NCBI RefSeq assembly: GCF_004402045.1
Contig: NZ_SOMG01000030.1
Coordinates: 1,116,001 to 1,180,000 of the forward strand
Source: Lelliottia nimipressuralis
Lineage (GTDB): Bacteria; Pseudomonadota; Gammaproteobacteria; Enterobacterales; Enterobacteriaceae
Direction of reading: 5' to 3'
Length of the DNA stretch: 64,000 nt
Under the pieces are notes generated by a model. That model was not told where the DNA came from. It searched no databases and saw only the letters and a program-made list of their open reading frames with translations. This document shows positions 10,482-20,530 of the stretch, piece by piece (the stretch's first letter is position 1; the number at the start of each line of letters is the position of its first letter). Both the position numbers and the translations under genes were made by a program.

Positions 10482-11060
10482 GTGGAAAAAGAGAACCTGA
10501 CGCTGGATGACTTTTTATCTCGCTTTCAGCTATTACGACCGCAGGTCAACCGCGAAGCGCTGAATCAGCGCCAGGCGGCCGTGCTGATCCCGGTCGTGCG
10601 CCGCGCGCAGCCGGGCCTGTTGCTCACCCAGCGTTCTCCCCATTTACGCAAGCACGCCGGTCAGGTCGCCTTTCCGGGTGGCGCTGTCGATAGCACCGAT
10701 GCCTCGCTGATTGCCGCCGCGCTGCGCGAGGCGCAGGAAGAGGTCGCCATTCCGCCGGAAGCGGTTGAGGTCATCGGCGTGCTGCCGCCGGTCAACAGCG
10801 TCACCGGCTTTCAGGTTACGCCGGTGGTCGGTATTATCCCGCCGGACCTGCAGTATCACGCCAGCGTCGATGAAGTTTCAGCGGTGTTTGAAATGCCGCT
10901 GGAAGAGGCCCTTCGACTGAGTCGTTATCACCCGCTGGATATCCAACGCCGGGGGCATGACCATCGGGTGTGGTTATCCTGGTATCAGCATTATTTTGTC
11001 TGGGGCATGACGGCGGGCATTATTCGTGAGCTGGCGTTGCAAATCGGCCTGAAGCCTTGA
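10482..11060 (+). CDS. nudL: Nudix hydrolase NudL (CoA pyrophosphatase)
   Basis: Predicted CoA diphosphatase of 192 aa. It has the UPF0035/NudL signature [20 protein letters not shown] directly before the Nudix box, which runs GGAVD...[10 protein letters not shown]. It starts with GTG 6 nt after the pabB stop, so the two are probably coupled. Confidence 0.94.
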   Translation: MEKENLTLDDFLSRFQLLRPQVNREALNQRQAAVLIPVVRRAQPGLLLTQRSPHLRKHAGQVAFPGGAVDSTDASLIAAALREAQEEVAIPPEAVEVIGVLPPVNSVTGFQVTPVVGIIPPDLQYHASVDEVSAVFEMPLEEALRLSRYHPLDIQRRGHDHRVWLSWYQHYFVWGMTAGIIRELALQIGLKP

Positions 11061-11245
11061 CTATACTTTACGTTCCACCCTCTTCTGCCAGGTTTGCGAT
11101 CCGCGTCGCGCTATTAGCAAAACCCATCGCCAACCATTAGTTTAATTCATGTGAATAGTTAAGCCGAGGTCGGTGTTCCCTCTTACACTATGCGCAGTTA
11201 TAACATCGTTACTGGAACCCCGGTAACCCTGTCAGGAGTGTGAAA

Positions 11246-12610
11246 GTGATTAGTATATTCGACATGTTCAAAGTGGGAATTGGCCCTTCGTCTTCCCATA
11301 CTGTTGGCCCGATGAAGGCCGGTAAACAGTTCGTCGATGATCTGGTCGAAAAAGGATTACTGGAAAGCGTTACCCGTGTCGCCGTGGATGTTTACGGCTC
11401 GCTGTCATTGACGGGTAAAGGCCACCACACCGATATCGCCATTATTATGGGTCTGGCAGGCAATATGCCGGATACCGTAGATATTGATGCCATTCCGGCA
11501 TTCATCCGCGACGTGGAAACACGCGGCCGCCTGCTGCTGGCAAACGGTCAGCAGGAAGTCGATTTCCCGCAGGATGACGGCATGCGTTTTCGCAGCGACA
11601 ACCTGCCGCTACATGAGAACGGCATGACCATTCACGCTTTTAGCGGTGAAAAAGAGATTTACAGCAAAACGTACTACTCCATCGGCGGTGGTTTCATCGT
11701 GGATGAAGAACATTTTGGCAAAGATAGCGTTGGCGACGTCAGCGTTCCGTATCCGTTCAAATCGGCTACCGAAATGCTGGGTTACTGCAAAGAGACCGGT
11801 CTTTCACTCTCCGGCATGGTGATGCAGAACGAACTGGCGCTGCACAGCAAAAAAGAGATTGAAGACTATTTTGCGAACGTATGGCAAACCATGCGCGCCT
11901 GCATCGATCGCGGGATGAACACCGAAGGTGTCCTGCCGGGTCCACTACGCGTGCCGCGTCGTGCCTCTGCCCTGCGCCGTATGCTGGTGACCACAGACAA
12001 ATTCTCCAACGACCCAATGAACGTGGTCGACTGGGTGAATATGTTCGCCCTGGCGGTTAACGAAGAGAACGCCGCCGGCGGCCGCGTCGTGACCGCGCCA
12101 ACCAACGGCGCGTGCGGTATTGTTCCCGCGGTGCTGGCGTATTACGACCACTTTATTGAGCCCGTGACGCCGGATATCTACATCCGTTATTTCCTGGCGG
12201 CGGGTGCCATCGGTGCGCTGTATAAAATGAACGCCTCCATTTCTGGCGCTGAAGTCGGCTGCCAGGGTGAAGTGGGTGTGGCCTGTTCTATGGCGGCAGC
12301 CGGTCTTTCAGAGCTGCTGGGCGCAAGTCCTGAGCAAGTCTGTGTGGCGGCCGAAATCGGTATGGAGCATAACCTCGGTCTGACCTGTGACCCGGTCGCA
12401 GGCCAGGTGCAGGTGCCGTGTATCGAGCGTAACGCGATTGCGTCGGTGAAGGCCATCAACGCCTCACGTATGGCGATGCGCCGTACCAGCGAACCTCGCG
12501 TATCGCTGGATAAGGTGATTGAAACCATGTATGAAACGGGCAAAGACATGAACGCGAAATACCGTGAAACGTCCCGTGGTGGCCTGGCCATTAAGGTGCA
12601 GTGCGACTAA
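11246..12610 (+). CDS. sdaA: L-serine deaminase I
   Basis: Iron-sulfur L-serine dehydratase giving pyruvate and ammonia. It is 454 aa, as in E. coli, with an N-terminal beta domain ([20 protein letters not shown]) and a C-terminal alpha domain carrying the cluster-ligand segments [11 protein letters not shown] and [14 protein letters not shown] chose the GTG at 11246, 7 nt from AGGAG; another GTG at 11240 is only 1 nt from that site. In E. coli the gene is controlled by Lrp. A terminator hairpin follows at 12619. Confidence 0.96.
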   Translation: MISIFDMFKVGIGPSSSHTVGPMKAGKQFVDDLVEKGLLESVTRVAVDVYGSLSLTGKGHHTDIAIIMGLAGNMPDTVDIDAIPAFIRDVETRGRLLLANGQQEVDFPQDDGMRFRSDNLPLHENGMTIHAFSGEKEIYSKTYYSIGGGFIVDEEHFGKDSVGDVSVPYPFKSATEMLGYCKETGLSLSGMVMQNELALHSKKEIEDYFANVWQTMRACIDRGMNTEGVLPGPLRVPRRASALRRMLVTTDKFSNDPMNVVDWVNMFALAVNEENAAGGRVVTAPTNGACGIVPAVLAYYDHFIEPVTPDIYIRYFLAAGAIGALYKMNASISGAEVGCQGEVGVACSMAAAGLSELLGASPEQVCVAAEIGMEHNLGLTCDPVAGQVQVPCIERNAIASVKAINASRMAMRRTSEPRVSLDKVIETMYETGKDMNAKYRETSRGGLAIKVQCD

Positions 12611-12618
12611 TACTGCCT

Positions 12619-12650
12619 TTCGCCCATCTGCAACGGATGGGCGAATTTCC
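12619..12650 (+). terminator. Terminator of sdaA
   Basis: A perfect 10-bp stem (12619-12628 with 12636-12645, arm TTCGCCCATC) with a 7-nt loop is followed by TTTCCCTCTT. The T tract is short, so efficiency may be moderate. Confidence 0.7.
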
Positions 12651-12740
12651 CTCTTCTTCCTCGTCTCCTTCTGCTTTCCCCACTACACTTTTACTGTTGC
12701 GTCCGGCTTTTGTGGCTGGTGGCTTATCAGGCGACCGTTC

Positions 12741-14339
12741 ATGCAAACTGCACAAACGATCATTAAAAACTATCGCCAAAAACGCGTTATCGTCTGTGTG
12801 ACGGTTGCGCTCCTGACGCTCATCCTGACATTAGGTATTCGCTTTATTTCACAGCGCAATGTTAACCAACAGCGGATCATCGATTTTACCAGCCATTCCG
12901 TTCGCGCCCTTGATAACGTACTGCTTTCTTTAGAAAACCGCCGCAGCGTGCTGCAGCCACTGGTGGGTCAGCCCTGCCCGCAGGCGCATCTGGCCCTGCG
13001 AAAGCAGGCCGCCATTTTGCAGACGGTACGCTCCATCGCCCTGATCAAAGACGGTATCCTCTATTGCTCGAGTATTTTCGGCAGCCGTGATGTACCCGTT
13101 CGCGACTTCCAGAAGGAATTACCCGCCAGCACGGCGACGCTGATTTTATCGACCGATCAGTGGCTGCTGAAGGGCAGCCCGATAGTGATCCAGTGGTACC
13201 CCGTCTCCCGGGACGGTGAAGATGGCATCATTGAGATCATCAATATTGATCTGATCACTAAAATGATTCTGGAGCCCCAGCGTCCGCTTATCAATGACGT
13301 GGCGCTTAACGTGGGCGATCGCTTTTTACGCTATGGTCAACGCGTCACCGACAGCCTGACATTTGATGAAGATGGTGCGATTTTCCAGCAGTCATCATCC
13401 CGAAATCCTTTCACCATTACGGTCAGCGGACCGGGGCCCGGAGTATTAGCCTTAAAAAGTCTGCCAGCCCAGCTGCCGCTGGGACTCATGCTCAGCCTGC
13501 TGCTGGGCTATCTCGCCTGGCTGGCCACGGCAAACCGGATGAGCTTCACGTGGGAGATCGACATGGGGATTGCGTCGCGGGAATTTGAGCTTTTCTGCCA
13601 GCCGCTGGTGAATGCCCGTACCCAGAAATGCACTGGCGTTGAGATCCTGCTGCGCTGGAATAATCCCCGTCAGGGGTGGATTTCCCCGGAAGTGTTTATT
13701 CCTCTGGCAGAAGAACACAACCAGATTGTCCCCCTGACCCGTTATGTGATCGCCGAAACGGTGCGCCAGATAGGCTACTTCCCTGCCAGCGCCGGTTTTC
13801 ACATCGGCATTAACGTCGCCGCCAGCCATTTCCGTCGCGCGGTGCTGTTACAGGACCTGAACCGTCTCTGGTTCAGCGCTAATCCGCGTCAGCAGCTGGT
13901 GATTGAATTAACGGAGCGGGATGCGCTGCTGGATGCGGATTATCGCATCGTCCGCGAACTGCATCGCAAAGGGGTGAAGCTCGCCATCGACGATTTTGGC
14001 ACCGGAAACAGCTCCCTCTCCTGGCTTGAAAAGCTGCACCCGGACGTGCTGAAAATCGACCAGTCATTTACCACAGCCATTGGCACTGATGCCGTGAATT
14101 CAACGGTGACGGATATCATTATTGCTCTGGGTCAGCGGCTGAATATAGAACTGGTGGCTGAAGGGGTCGAGACGGAGGAGCAGGCGCGATTTTTACGCCG
14201 CCATGGCGTACCTGTTCTGCAGGGGTTTTTCTATGCGCGGCCTATGCCGCTTCGGGACTTTCCAGACTGGCTGGCGGGGAGAACTCCCCCGCCAGCGCGT
14301 CATAACGGACACATCGTGCCCTTAATGCCGCTGCGTTAA
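12741..14339 (+). CDS. pdeD: Cyclic di-GMP phosphodiesterase PdeD (YoaD)
   Basis: Inner-membrane CSS-EAL phosphodiesterase degrading c-di-GMP. It is 532 aa, as in E. coli YoaD. An N-terminal TM helix (about 16-36) precedes a periplasmic CSS domain with the motif C109-S110-S111 and a partner cysteine C79. A second TM helix (about 233-253) leads to the cytoplasmic EAL domain. The EAL signature (GVEILLRWN), IDDFGTGNSS and AEGVETEEQA are intact, so it is probably active. Redox control through DsbA/DsbB is established for CSS-EAL proteins. It ends 6 nt before the convergent yoaE stop. Confidence 0.94.
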   Translation: MQTAQTIIKNYRQKRVIVCVTVALLTLILTLGIRFISQRNVNQQRIIDFTSHSVRALDNVLLSLENRRSVLQPLVGQPCPQAHLALRKQAAILQTVRSIALIKDGILYCSSIFGSRDVPVRDFQKELPASTATLILSTDQWLLKGSPIVIQWYPVSRDGEDGIIEIINIDLITKMILEPQRPLINDVALNVGDRFLRYGQRVTDSLTFDEDGAIFQQSSSRNPFTITVSGPGPGVLALKSLPAQLPLGLMLSLLLGYLAWLATANRMSFTWEIDMGIASREFELFCQPLVNARTQKCTGVEILLRWNNPRQGWISPEVFIPLAEEHNQIVPLTRYVIAETVRQIGYFPASAGFHIGINVAASHFRRAVLLQDLNRLWFSANPRQQLVIELTERDALLDADYRIVRELHRKGVKLAIDDFGTGNSSLSWLEKLHPDVLKIDQSFTTAIGTDAVNSTVTDIIIALGQRLNIELVAEGVETEEQARFLRRHGVPVLQGFFYARPMPLRDFPDWLAGRTPPPARHNGHIVPLMPLR

Positions 14340-14345
14340 GCAGAC

Positions 14346-15905
14346 TTACTCATCTTCATCGTGGGCAGATTGTTCTTTAACAATACGGACCATATCAACG
14401 CGATAGTCGTTGGCTTCGACAATCGTAATGTGCAGCGACGGCAGTTCAATCACATCGCCGACACGCGGGATTTGCCCGTTAACGGCGATAACCAGACCGG
14501 CGACGGTCGCGATGTCTTCTTCATCGTTGACCACGTTTTCCAGCCCCAGCGTGTGCGAGAGCGCGTGCAGGTCGGTCGTCCCTTTAACCAGCCAGCCTTC
14601 GCCGTCGGCGACGATCTCCGGCGTTTCGTCGGCATCCGGGAATTCACCGGCAATCGCTTCAAGCACGTCCAGCGGCGTTACCAGTCCCTGCACCACACCA
14701 AACTCGTTGGTGACGATAACAAAGCTACCGCGTGCGCGGCGCAGCACCCCCAGCAGGTTGATCGGATCCAGCGTTTCCGGAACGACAATCGCAGGTGATG
14801 CGGCGGCAACCGCTTCCACGTTAACGCCCTCTTCCAGGGCGACCAGCATCTCTTTCGCCCGCACGACGCCGATGATCTCATCCAGTTCACCACGACACAC
14901 CGGGAACAGGCTGTGCGGTGAAGAGAGTAGCTGCTGACGAATCTCATCAACGCTCAGGTTTGCATCGACCCAGCTGATTTCCCCGCGTGGCGTCATGATC
15001 CCGCGCAGTGAACGAGAGGCCAGAGAGAGCACGCCGTTAATCATGTAGCGCTCTTGTTCCACAAACGCCCCTTCCGGGACCGGAACCGGGTTATGGTTTT
15101 CGGGATCAGACTGAACGTTCCCCTGACGACGACCGCCCATCAGGCGCAGAATGGCATCTGCGGTACGAGCGCGCAGCGGCTGATTAGACTGCTGCTTAAT
15201 GAAGTTACGACGTGCAATCTGGTTGAACAGCTCGATCAGGATCGAGAAGCCAATCGCGGCGTACAGGTAGCCTTTCGGAATATGGAAGCCAAAGCCTTCA
15301 GCCACCAGGCTCAGACCGATCATCAGCAGGAAGCTCAGACACAGTACCACCACCGTCGGATGCTGGTTCACAAAACGCGTCAGCGGCTTCGAGGCCAGAA
15401 GCATGACCGCCATCGCAATGACGACCGCTGCCATCATCACCGGCAGGTGGTTCACCATGCCGACCGCCGTGATCACCGCATCCAGCGAGAAGACCGCATC
15501 AAGCACCACGATCTGCATTACCACCACCCAGAAGCTGGCATAGCCTTTACCGTGCCCATCATCATGCTGACGGTTTTCCAGCCGCTCATGAAGCTCAGTC
15601 GTCGCTTTAAAGAGCAGGAATATCCCCCCGATCAGCATGATCAAGTCACGGCCGGAGAAGGTGTAATCCATGACGGAGAACAGCGGTTTGGTCAGCGTGA
15701 CCATCCAGGAGATGACGGACAGCAGGCCCAGTCGCATGACCAGCGCCAGCGAGAGACCAATCAGTCGCGCTTTGTCACGCTGTTTTGGCGGCAGTTTGTC
15801 CGCAAGGATAGCGATAAACACCAGGTTATCGATGCCGAGAACAATCTCCAGCACCACCAGCGTGAGTAATCCCACCCAGATTGACGGGTCCATTAAGAAT
15901 TCCAT
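14346..15905 (-). CDS. yoaE: TerC-family membrane protein with CBS domains YoaE
   Basis: Predicted inner-membrane protein of 519 aa. The N-terminal TerC-type domain (about 1-240, seven or more TM helices, with the acidic motifs [11 protein letters not shown] and [14 protein letters not shown]) is followed by paired CBS domains and a CorC/HlyC-type C-terminal domain. TerC proteins are linked to metal export. The ATG at 15905 is preceded by AGGAG, which lies inside a minus-strand upstream ORF whose stop overlaps the yoaE start. Confidence 0.93.
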   Translation of the reverse strand: MEFLMDPSIWVGLLTLVVLEIVLGIDNLVFIAILADKLPPKQRDKARLIGLSLALVMRLGLLSVISWMVTLTKPLFSVMDYTFSGRDLIMLIGGIFLLFKATTELHERLENRQHDDGHGKGYASFWVVVMQIVVLDAVFSLDAVITAVGMVNHLPVMMAAVVIAMAVMLLASKPLTRFVNQHPTVVVLCLSFLLMIGLSLVAEGFGFHIPKGYLYAAIGFSILIELFNQIARRNFIKQQSNQPLRARTADAILRLMGGRRQGNVQSDPENHNPVPVPEGAFVEQERYMINGVLSLASRSLRGIMTPRGEISWVDANLSVDEIRQQLLSSPHSLFPVCRGELDEIIGVVRAKEMLVALEEGVNVEAVAAASPAIVVPETLDPINLLGVLRRARGSFVIVTNEFGVVQGLVTPLDVLEAIAGEFPDADETPEIVADGEGWLVKGTTDLHALSHTLGLENVVNDEEDIATVAGLVIAVNGQIPRVGDVIELPSLHITIVEANDYRVDMVRIVKEQSAHDEDE

Positions 15906-16102
15906 GACAAGCTCCTGCTAAAGGAATGACGAAACGGTGCCCCACTCAATGTGGGCAAAACAGAGGCAGACAGAGTCGATACATGGCGAGGATCGCCGGT
16001 GAAAAAGGCGCGAAATGGCCTGGAAGATGACTGACGTCGGTGACGGTCCATATAGTGGGCTGTAGCCCTATACTCCTGAACAATTAAACGGAGGCTAAAC
16101 AT
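15893..16102 (-). CDS. Possible small upstream ORF overlapping yoaE
   Basis: Open frame of 69 codons ([20 protein letters not shown]...) whose TAA (15893-15895) lies 8 nt inside yoaE, giving a 13-nt overlap. The yoaE Shine-Dalgarno falls within it, an arrangement typical of translational coupling. It is rich in Ser, Arg and His and has no obvious domain. No good Shine-Dalgarno precedes the ATG at 16102 or the GTG at 16111. I have a vague memory of a small ORF annotated in this place in E. coli but cannot confirm it. Confidence 0.35.
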   Translation of the reverse strand: MFSLRLIVQEYRATAHYMDRHRRQSSSRPFRAFFTGDPRHVSTLSASVLPTLSGAPFRHSFSRSLSWNS

Positions 16103-16221
16103 ATCAGACACAATGCATTTTTAGCAAAGATTTACGTTCTTTTGCAAAATCGCGAAAAGACTTTATTTGTGTTGAGTAATTTCTGTATCGGGAAAGCTAA
16201 ATTACGGATCTTCATCACATA

Positions 16222-16249
16222 AATTATTTTTTCACTATCTAAAATAATT
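16222..16249. promoter_or_regulatory. Mlc/NagC-type operator upstream of manX
   Basis: Perfect 9-bp inverted repeat AATTATTTT / AAAATAATT separated by 10 bp. This is the layout of Mlc and NagC operators (TTATTTT...AAAATAA). In E. coli manXYZ is repressed by Mlc and NagC. A weak CRP-like half site (TCACA at about 16214-16218) lies just upstream. Confidence 0.75.
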
Positions 16250-16366
16250 CGCGTAAGTCTTAGTTTATTTCTCTCTAACCCTTATCTGAATCGATTCGGT
16301 TCGCCAATACGATTCTCAGTACGACTGCCCGGCAGGCGTATTAATGATAATAAAAGGAGGTAGCAA

Positions 16367-17332
16367 GTGACCATTGCTATTGTCATAGGCACACATGGTT
16401 GGGCTGCTGAGCAGCTACTCAAAACGGCAGAGATGCTGTTGGGCGAGCAGGAAAACGTCGGCTGGATCGATTTCGTTCCCGGTGAAAATGCCGAGACGCT
16501 GATTGAGAAGTACAACGCTCAACTCGCGAAGCTGGATACCAGCAAAGGCGTGCTGTTTCTCGTTGATACATGGGGCGGCAGCCCGTTCAATGCTGCCAGC
16601 CGCATTGTCGTCGATAAAGAGCACTATGAAGTTGTCGCCGGGGTCAATATCCCCATGTTGGTGGAAACCTTCATGGCCCGCGACGACAATCCGGCGTTCG
16701 ATGAGCTGGTGGCACTGGCCGTTGAAACCGGTCGCGAAGGGGTAAAAGCCCTGAAAGCGCAGCCGGTTGAAAAACCAGCCCCTGCGCCTGCTGCGGCACC
16801 GAAAGCGGCAGCGCCGGCAAAACCGATGGGCCCGAACGATTACATGGTTATCGGCCTTGCCCGTATTGATGACCGCTTAATCCACGGCCAGGTCGCCACG
16901 CGCTGGACCAAAGAGACCAACGTTCGACGCATTATCGTCGTCAGCGATGAAGTTGCCGCCGACACCGTGCGTAAAACCCTTCTGACTCAGGTTGCTCCTC
17001 CTGGCGTTACCGCGCACGTCGTGGATGTCGCCAAGATGATTCGCGTTTACAACAACCCGAAATATGCGGGTGAACGCGTAATGCTCCTGTTCACTAACCC
17101 GACAGACGTTGAGCGCATTGTTGAAGGCGGCGTGAAAATCACCTCCGTGAACATTGGTGGTATGGCATTCCGTCAGGGCAAAACGCAGGTCAACAACGCC
17201 ATTTCAGTCGATGCGAAAGATATCGAGGCATTCAACAAGCTGAATGCGCGCGGTATTGAGCTGGAAGCCCGTAAGGTTTCCACGGATCAAAAACTGAAAA
17301 TGATGGATTTGATCGGCAAAGTTGGGAAATAA
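16367..17332 (+). CDS. manX: Mannose PTS EIIAB component
   Basis: Cytoplasmic phosphotransfer protein for uptake of mannose, glucose, glucosamine and related sugars. The 321-residue product has an IIA domain (phosphohistidine H10 in VIGTHGWAAEQLL), an Ala/Pro-rich hinge (about 136-153) and a IIB domain (phosphohistidine H173 in DDRLIHGQVATRW). The GTG start has an AGGAGG ribosome-binding site. It is the first gene of manXYZ. In E. coli the sRNA SgrS represses manX during sugar-phosphate stress. Confidence 0.97.
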   Translation: MTIAIVIGTHGWAAEQLLKTAEMLLGEQENVGWIDFVPGENAETLIEKYNAQLAKLDTSKGVLFLVDTWGGSPFNAASRIVVDKEHYEVVAGVNIPMLVETFMARDDNPAFDELVALAVETGREGVKALKAQPVEKPAPAPAAAPKAAAPAKPMGPNDYMVIGLARIDDRLIHGQVATRWTKETNVRRIIVVSDEVAADTVRKTLLTQVAPPGVTAHVVDVAKMIRVYNNPKYAGERVMLLFTNPTDVERIVEGGVKITSVNIGGMAFRQGKTQVNNAISVDAKDIEAFNKLNARGIELEARKVSTDQKLKMMDLIGKVGK

Positions 17333-17379
17333 GCCCGCGCCGGTTTTTCACATAGAGCTTATGTAATAGGAGAAGTGCA

Positions 17380-18180
17380 ATGGAGATTACTACTCTTCAG
17401 ATTGTGCTGGTGTTCGTCGTCGCATGTATTGCGGGTATGGAATCCGTACTTGATGAATTTCAGTTCCACCGCCCACTGGTGGCCTGTACGCTGATTGGGG
17501 CCGTTTTGGGTGACATGAAAACCGGTATCATCATCGGTGGTACCCTGGAAATGATCGCCCTTGGCTGGATGAACATCGGTGCGGCAGTTGCGCCCGATGC
17601 CGCGCTGGCCTCTATCATTTCTACCGTTCTGGTTATTGCCGGTCACCAGAGTATTGGTGCAGGTATCGCCCTGGCGATCCCGCTGGCAGCCGCAGGCCAG
17701 GTTCTGACCATCATTGTTCGTACAATCACCGTAGCCTTCCAGCACGCAGCGGATAAGGCGGCCGAAAACGGCAACCTCACGGCACTGTCGTGGATCCACG
17801 TTTCGTCCCTGTTCCTGCAGGCGATGCGTATCGCGATCCCGGCCGTTATCGTCGCGATTTCCGTCGGTACCAGTGAAGTCCAGAGCATGCTGAACGCCAT
17901 TCCAGAAGTGGTCACCGGCGGTCTGAACATCGCGGGCGGTATGATCGTGGTCGTCGGTTATGCAATGGTCATCAACATGATGCGCGCAGGCTACCTGATG
18001 CCGTTCTTCTACCTCGGCTTCGTGACCGCTGCATTCACCAACTTTAACCTGGTTGCACTGGGTGTGATTGGTGCGGTGATGGCGATTCTCTACATCCAGC
18101 TCAGCCCGAAATATAACCGCGTCGCGGGTGCCCCAGCGCAGGCTGCTGGTAACAACGATCTCGATAACGAACTGGACTAG
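17380..18180 (+). CDS. manY: Mannose PTS EIIC component
   Basis: Integral membrane substrate-translocating subunit, 266 aa, with repeated hydrophobic segments and the conserved GMESVLDEFQFHRPLVACTL N-terminal region. An AGGAGAAG ribosome-binding site is 6 nt from the ATG. It lies 47 nt after manX. The cytosolic tail (NNDLDNELD) is acidic. Confidence 0.97.
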   Translation: MEITTLQIVLVFVVACIAGMESVLDEFQFHRPLVACTLIGAVLGDMKTGIIIGGTLEMIALGWMNIGAAVAPDAALASIISTVLVIAGHQSIGAGIALAIPLAAAGQVLTIIVRTITVAFQHAADKAAENGNLTALSWIHVSSLFLQAMRIAIPAVIVAISVGTSEVQSMLNAIPEVVTGGLNIAGGMIVVVGYAMVINMMRAGYLMPFFYLGFVTAAFTNFNLVALGVIGAVMAILYIQLSPKYNRVAGAPAQAAGNNDLDNELD

Positions 18181-18192
18181 CAGGTGAGCGAA

Positions 18193-19044
18193 ATGGTTGA
18201 TATGACAAAAACTACCACTGAGAAAAAACTCACTCCGGGTGATATTCGTGGCGTGTTCATCCGTTCTAACCTGTTTCAGGGTTCATGGAACTTCGAACGT
18301 ATGCAGGCGCTGGGCTTCTGTTTCTCCATGGTACCGGCGATTAAACGCCTGTACCCGGAAAACAACGAAGCGCGCCGTCAGGCGATTAAGCGTCACCTGG
18401 AATTCTTTAACACCCATCCTTATGTAGCGGCTCCGGTTCTGGGCGTTACGCTGGCGATGGAAGAGCAGCGTGCTAACGGCGCAGAGATTGACGATGGTGC
18501 CATCAACGGTATCAAAGTCGGTCTGATGGGCCCGCTGGCCGGCGTTGGCGACCCGATATTCTGGGGTACCGTTCGTCCGGTCTTCGCGGCACTGGGTGCC
18601 GGTATCGCGATGAGCGGCAGCCTGCTTGGTCCACTGCTGTTCTTCATCCTGTTCAACGCCGTGCGTCTGCTGACTCGTTACTACGGCGTGGCCTACGGCT
18701 ACCGTAAAGGGGTGGACATCGTTAAGGACATGGGCGGCGGCTTCCTGCAGAAACTGACTGAGGGGGCGTCAATCCTCGGCCTGTTTGTCATGGGGGCACT
18801 GGTTAACAAGTGGACGCACGTGAACATCCCACTGGTGGTGTCAACCATCACTGGCCAGGATGGACAAACTCGTGTCACCACCGTGCAGACTATCCTGGAC
18901 CAGCTGATGCCAGGCCTGGTACCTCTGCTGTTGACCTTCGCCTGTATGTGGCTCCTGCGTAAGAAAGTGAACCCGCTGTGGATTATCGTTGGCTTCTTCG
19001 TCATCGGTATCGCGGGCTACGCTGTGGGCCTGCTGGGTCTGTAA
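18193..19044 (+). CDS. manZ: Mannose PTS EIID component
   Basis: Membrane subunit that pairs with ManY to form the sugar channel; also used by some phages and microcins in E. coli. It is 283 aa. It has the conserved GSWNFERMQALGFCFSM and LMGPLAGVGDPIFWGT segments and a hydrophobic C-terminus. I chose the ATG at 18193 because AGGTGA lies just upstream; a GTG at 18184 inside that site would add three residues. A strong terminator follows. Confidence 0.95.
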   Translation: MVDMTKTTTEKKLTPGDIRGVFIRSNLFQGSWNFERMQALGFCFSMVPAIKRLYPENNEARRQAIKRHLEFFNTHPYVAAPVLGVTLAMEEQRANGAEIDDGAINGIKVGLMGPLAGVGDPIFWGTVRPVFAALGAGIAMSGSLLGPLLFFILFNAVRLLTRYYGVAYGYRKGVDIVKDMGGGFLQKLTEGASILGLFVMGALVNKWTHVNIPLVVSTITGQDGQTRVTTVQTILDQLMPGLVPLLLTFACMWLLRKKVNPLWIIVGFFVIGIAGYAVGLLGL

Positions 19045-19060
19045 AGCAATAACGTTAGAC

Positions 19061-19086
19061 GCCGGGGGCTTGCCCCCGGTTTTTTT
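19061..19086 (+). terminator. Intrinsic terminator of manXYZ
   Basis: GC-rich hairpin (19062-19069 CCGGGGGC with 19072-19079 GCCCCCGG) followed by seven T residues. Confidence 0.92.
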
Positions 19087-19106
19087 ATCTGTTTACTGGA
19101 GGATGA

Positions 19107-19565
19107 ATGACTGTCACGGACATCGTACTGGTTTTATTTATTGCAGCCCTTCTGGCTTACGCGATCTATGACGAGTTCATCATGCCCCGCCGTCACGGCG
19201 AGACGCTGCTCTCCCTTCCCCTTCTGCGACGCGGGCGCGTGGATGCGTTTATCTTCGCGGGTCTCATCGTCATTCTTATTTACAATAACGTCACCAGCCA
19301 TGGTGCAATATTAACCACATGGTTATTATGTGCGCTGGCATTAATGGCGGTTTATCTGTTCTGGATCCGCACGCCGAAAGTCATTTTTAAAACTCGTGGA
19401 TTTTTCTTTGCCAATGTGTGGATAGAATATAACCGTATTAAAGAGATGAATTTATCCGAAGACGGTGTACTGGTTATGCAATTAGAACAGCGGCGCCTGC
19501 TTATTCGGGTGAAGAATATTGACGACCTGGAGAGGATATACAACCTACTCCTTAAAACTCAATAA
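19107..19565 (+). CDS. yobD: Inner membrane protein YobD (UPF0266)
   Basis: Conserved 152-residue membrane protein of unknown function with about three TM helices (about 5-22, 45-65, 70-87) and a cytoplasmic C-terminal half. It begins [20 protein letters not shown] after a GGAGGATGA ribosome-binding site. It stands alone between the manXYZ terminator and the mntP regulatory region. Confidence 0.92.
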   Translation: MTVTDIVLVLFIAALLAYAIYDEFIMPRRHGETLLSLPLLRRGRVDAFIFAGLIVILIYNNVTSHGAILTTWLLCALALMAVYLFWIRTPKVIFKTRGFFFANVWIEYNRIKEMNLSEDGVLVMQLEQRRLLIRVKNIDDLERIYNLLLKTQ

Positions 19566-19571
19566 GTTAGA

Positions 19572-19591
19572 TATATAGCAATGGCTATGTT
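19572..19591. promoter_or_regulatory. MntR-box-like palindrome 1 upstream of mntP
   Basis: The 20-mer TATATAGCAATGGCTATGTT has the MntR layout (AACATAGC-N4-GCTATGTT). The right half is perfect and the left half has two mismatches. It starts 7 nt after the yobD stop and lies about 190 nt before the riboswitch. Confidence 0.65.
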
Positions 19592-19612
19592 CTGCGTTTA
19601 TTTTGCGCAAGA

Positions 19613-19632
19613 AATATAGCCCAAGCTATATC
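19613..19632. promoter_or_regulatory. MntR-box-like palindrome 2 upstream of mntP
   Basis: AATATAGCCCAAGCTATATC has the same spacing as box 1. The left half has one mismatch and the right half two mismatches to the MntR consensus. Boxes 1 and 2 are 41 bp apart start to start, close to four helical turns. Confidence 0.55.
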
Positions 19633-19768
19633 CCCTTCGTTAATTTGATCTCTATTTGTTAACGATACCTTCACACTTAAAAGTAAATGAAAACTGTTCT
19701 CAATAAGCAGGTTGGATTATACTTATTCATTGTTGTTTTATATTCTCAAAATATGTTAAGGTTGCGCC

Positions 19769-19930
19769 CGTCGTTGGGGAGTAGCCGATTTCCTGTTCAC
19801 AGGAAATGTACGTGTCAACATACTCGTTGAAAAACGTGGCACGTACGGATCGTTTTCAGCACATCTTATGTGTAGAGCGATCAGGCGAGACCATAGATAC
19901 ATCAACTGCTGTTTACTGGGGGCAGTGATG
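19769..19930 (+). ncRNA. yybP-ykoY manganese riboswitch in the mntP leader
   Basis: The leader contains the conserved TTGGGGAGTAGCC segment (from 19774), a helix with TACGTG...CACGTA, the ATACATCAACTG segment (19896-19907) and the closing GGGGGCAG. These are hallmarks of the yybP-ykoY family, and the sequence is close to the E. coli mntP leader. Mn2+ binding raises mntP expression in E. coli. End points are approximate. Confidence 0.9.
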
Positions 19931-19963
19931 TGTCATATGGATATCCCCGGTCTGGACGCTGTT

Positions 19964-20530
19964 ATGAATATCTCCGCTACGATCCTTCTCGCTTTTGGCA
20001 TGTCCATGGACGCATTTGCGGCTTCCATCGGAAAAGGCGCCACGCTTCACAAACCGAAATTTTCAGAAGCCCTGCGCACCGGACTGATTTTTGGTGCTAT
20101 CGAAACGCTGACCCCTCTTATCGGCTGGGGCCTTGGCATGCTCGCCAGCCAGTTTGTGCTGGAGTGGAACCACTGGATTGCCTTCATCCTGCTGGTATTT
20201 CTCGGCAGTCGAATGGTGATTGAAGGTTTTCGCGGCGGTGAAGATGAAGATGAGGAGCCGCTGCATCGCCACGGATTCTGGCTACTGGTCACTACGGCAA
20301 TCGCCACCAGCCTGGATGCGATGGCTGTCGGTGTCGGTCTGGCATTCCTGCAGGTTAATATTATCGCCACCGCGCTGGCCATTGGCTGTGCAACCCTGAT
20401 TATGTCCACGCTGGGCATGATGGTCGGACGGTTTATCGGCCCACTGCTGGGTAAACGCGCCGAGATCCTGGGGGGGATTGTGTTAATTGGGATTGGTGCC
20501 CAGATCCTCTGGGCACACTTCGCCGGTTAA
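19964..20530 (+). CDS. mntP: Manganese exporter MntP
   Basis: Mn2+ efflux protein of 188 aa with six predicted TM helices. It has two repeated MntP motifs with conserved acidic residues, [18 protein letters not shown] and [18 protein letters not shown], and an acidic central loop GGEDEDEEP. The ATG at 19964 ([16 protein letters not shown]) matches E. coli; the longer frame from 19868 runs through the riboswitch. The 3' end overlaps the convergent rlmA stop by 4 nt. Confidence 0.96.
   Translation: MNISATILLAFGMSMDAFAASIGKGATLHKPKFSEALRTGLIFGAIETLTPLIGWGLGMLASQFVLEWNHWIAFILLVFLGSRMVIEGFRGGEDEDEEPLHRHGFWLLVTTAIATSLDAMAVGVGLAFLQVNIIATALAIGCATLIMSTLGMMVGRFIGPLLGKRAEILGGIVLIGIGAQILWAHFAG

Noticed and set aside
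12564-12740. N-terminal extension of pdeD overlapping sdaA
   Set aside because: It runs through the sdaA terminator; the ATG at 12741 gives the E. coli-type N-terminus MQTAQTIIKNYR.
16203-16222. CRP site upstream of manX
   Set aside because: Only one half (TCACA) fits; the other half has too few matches to list as a site.
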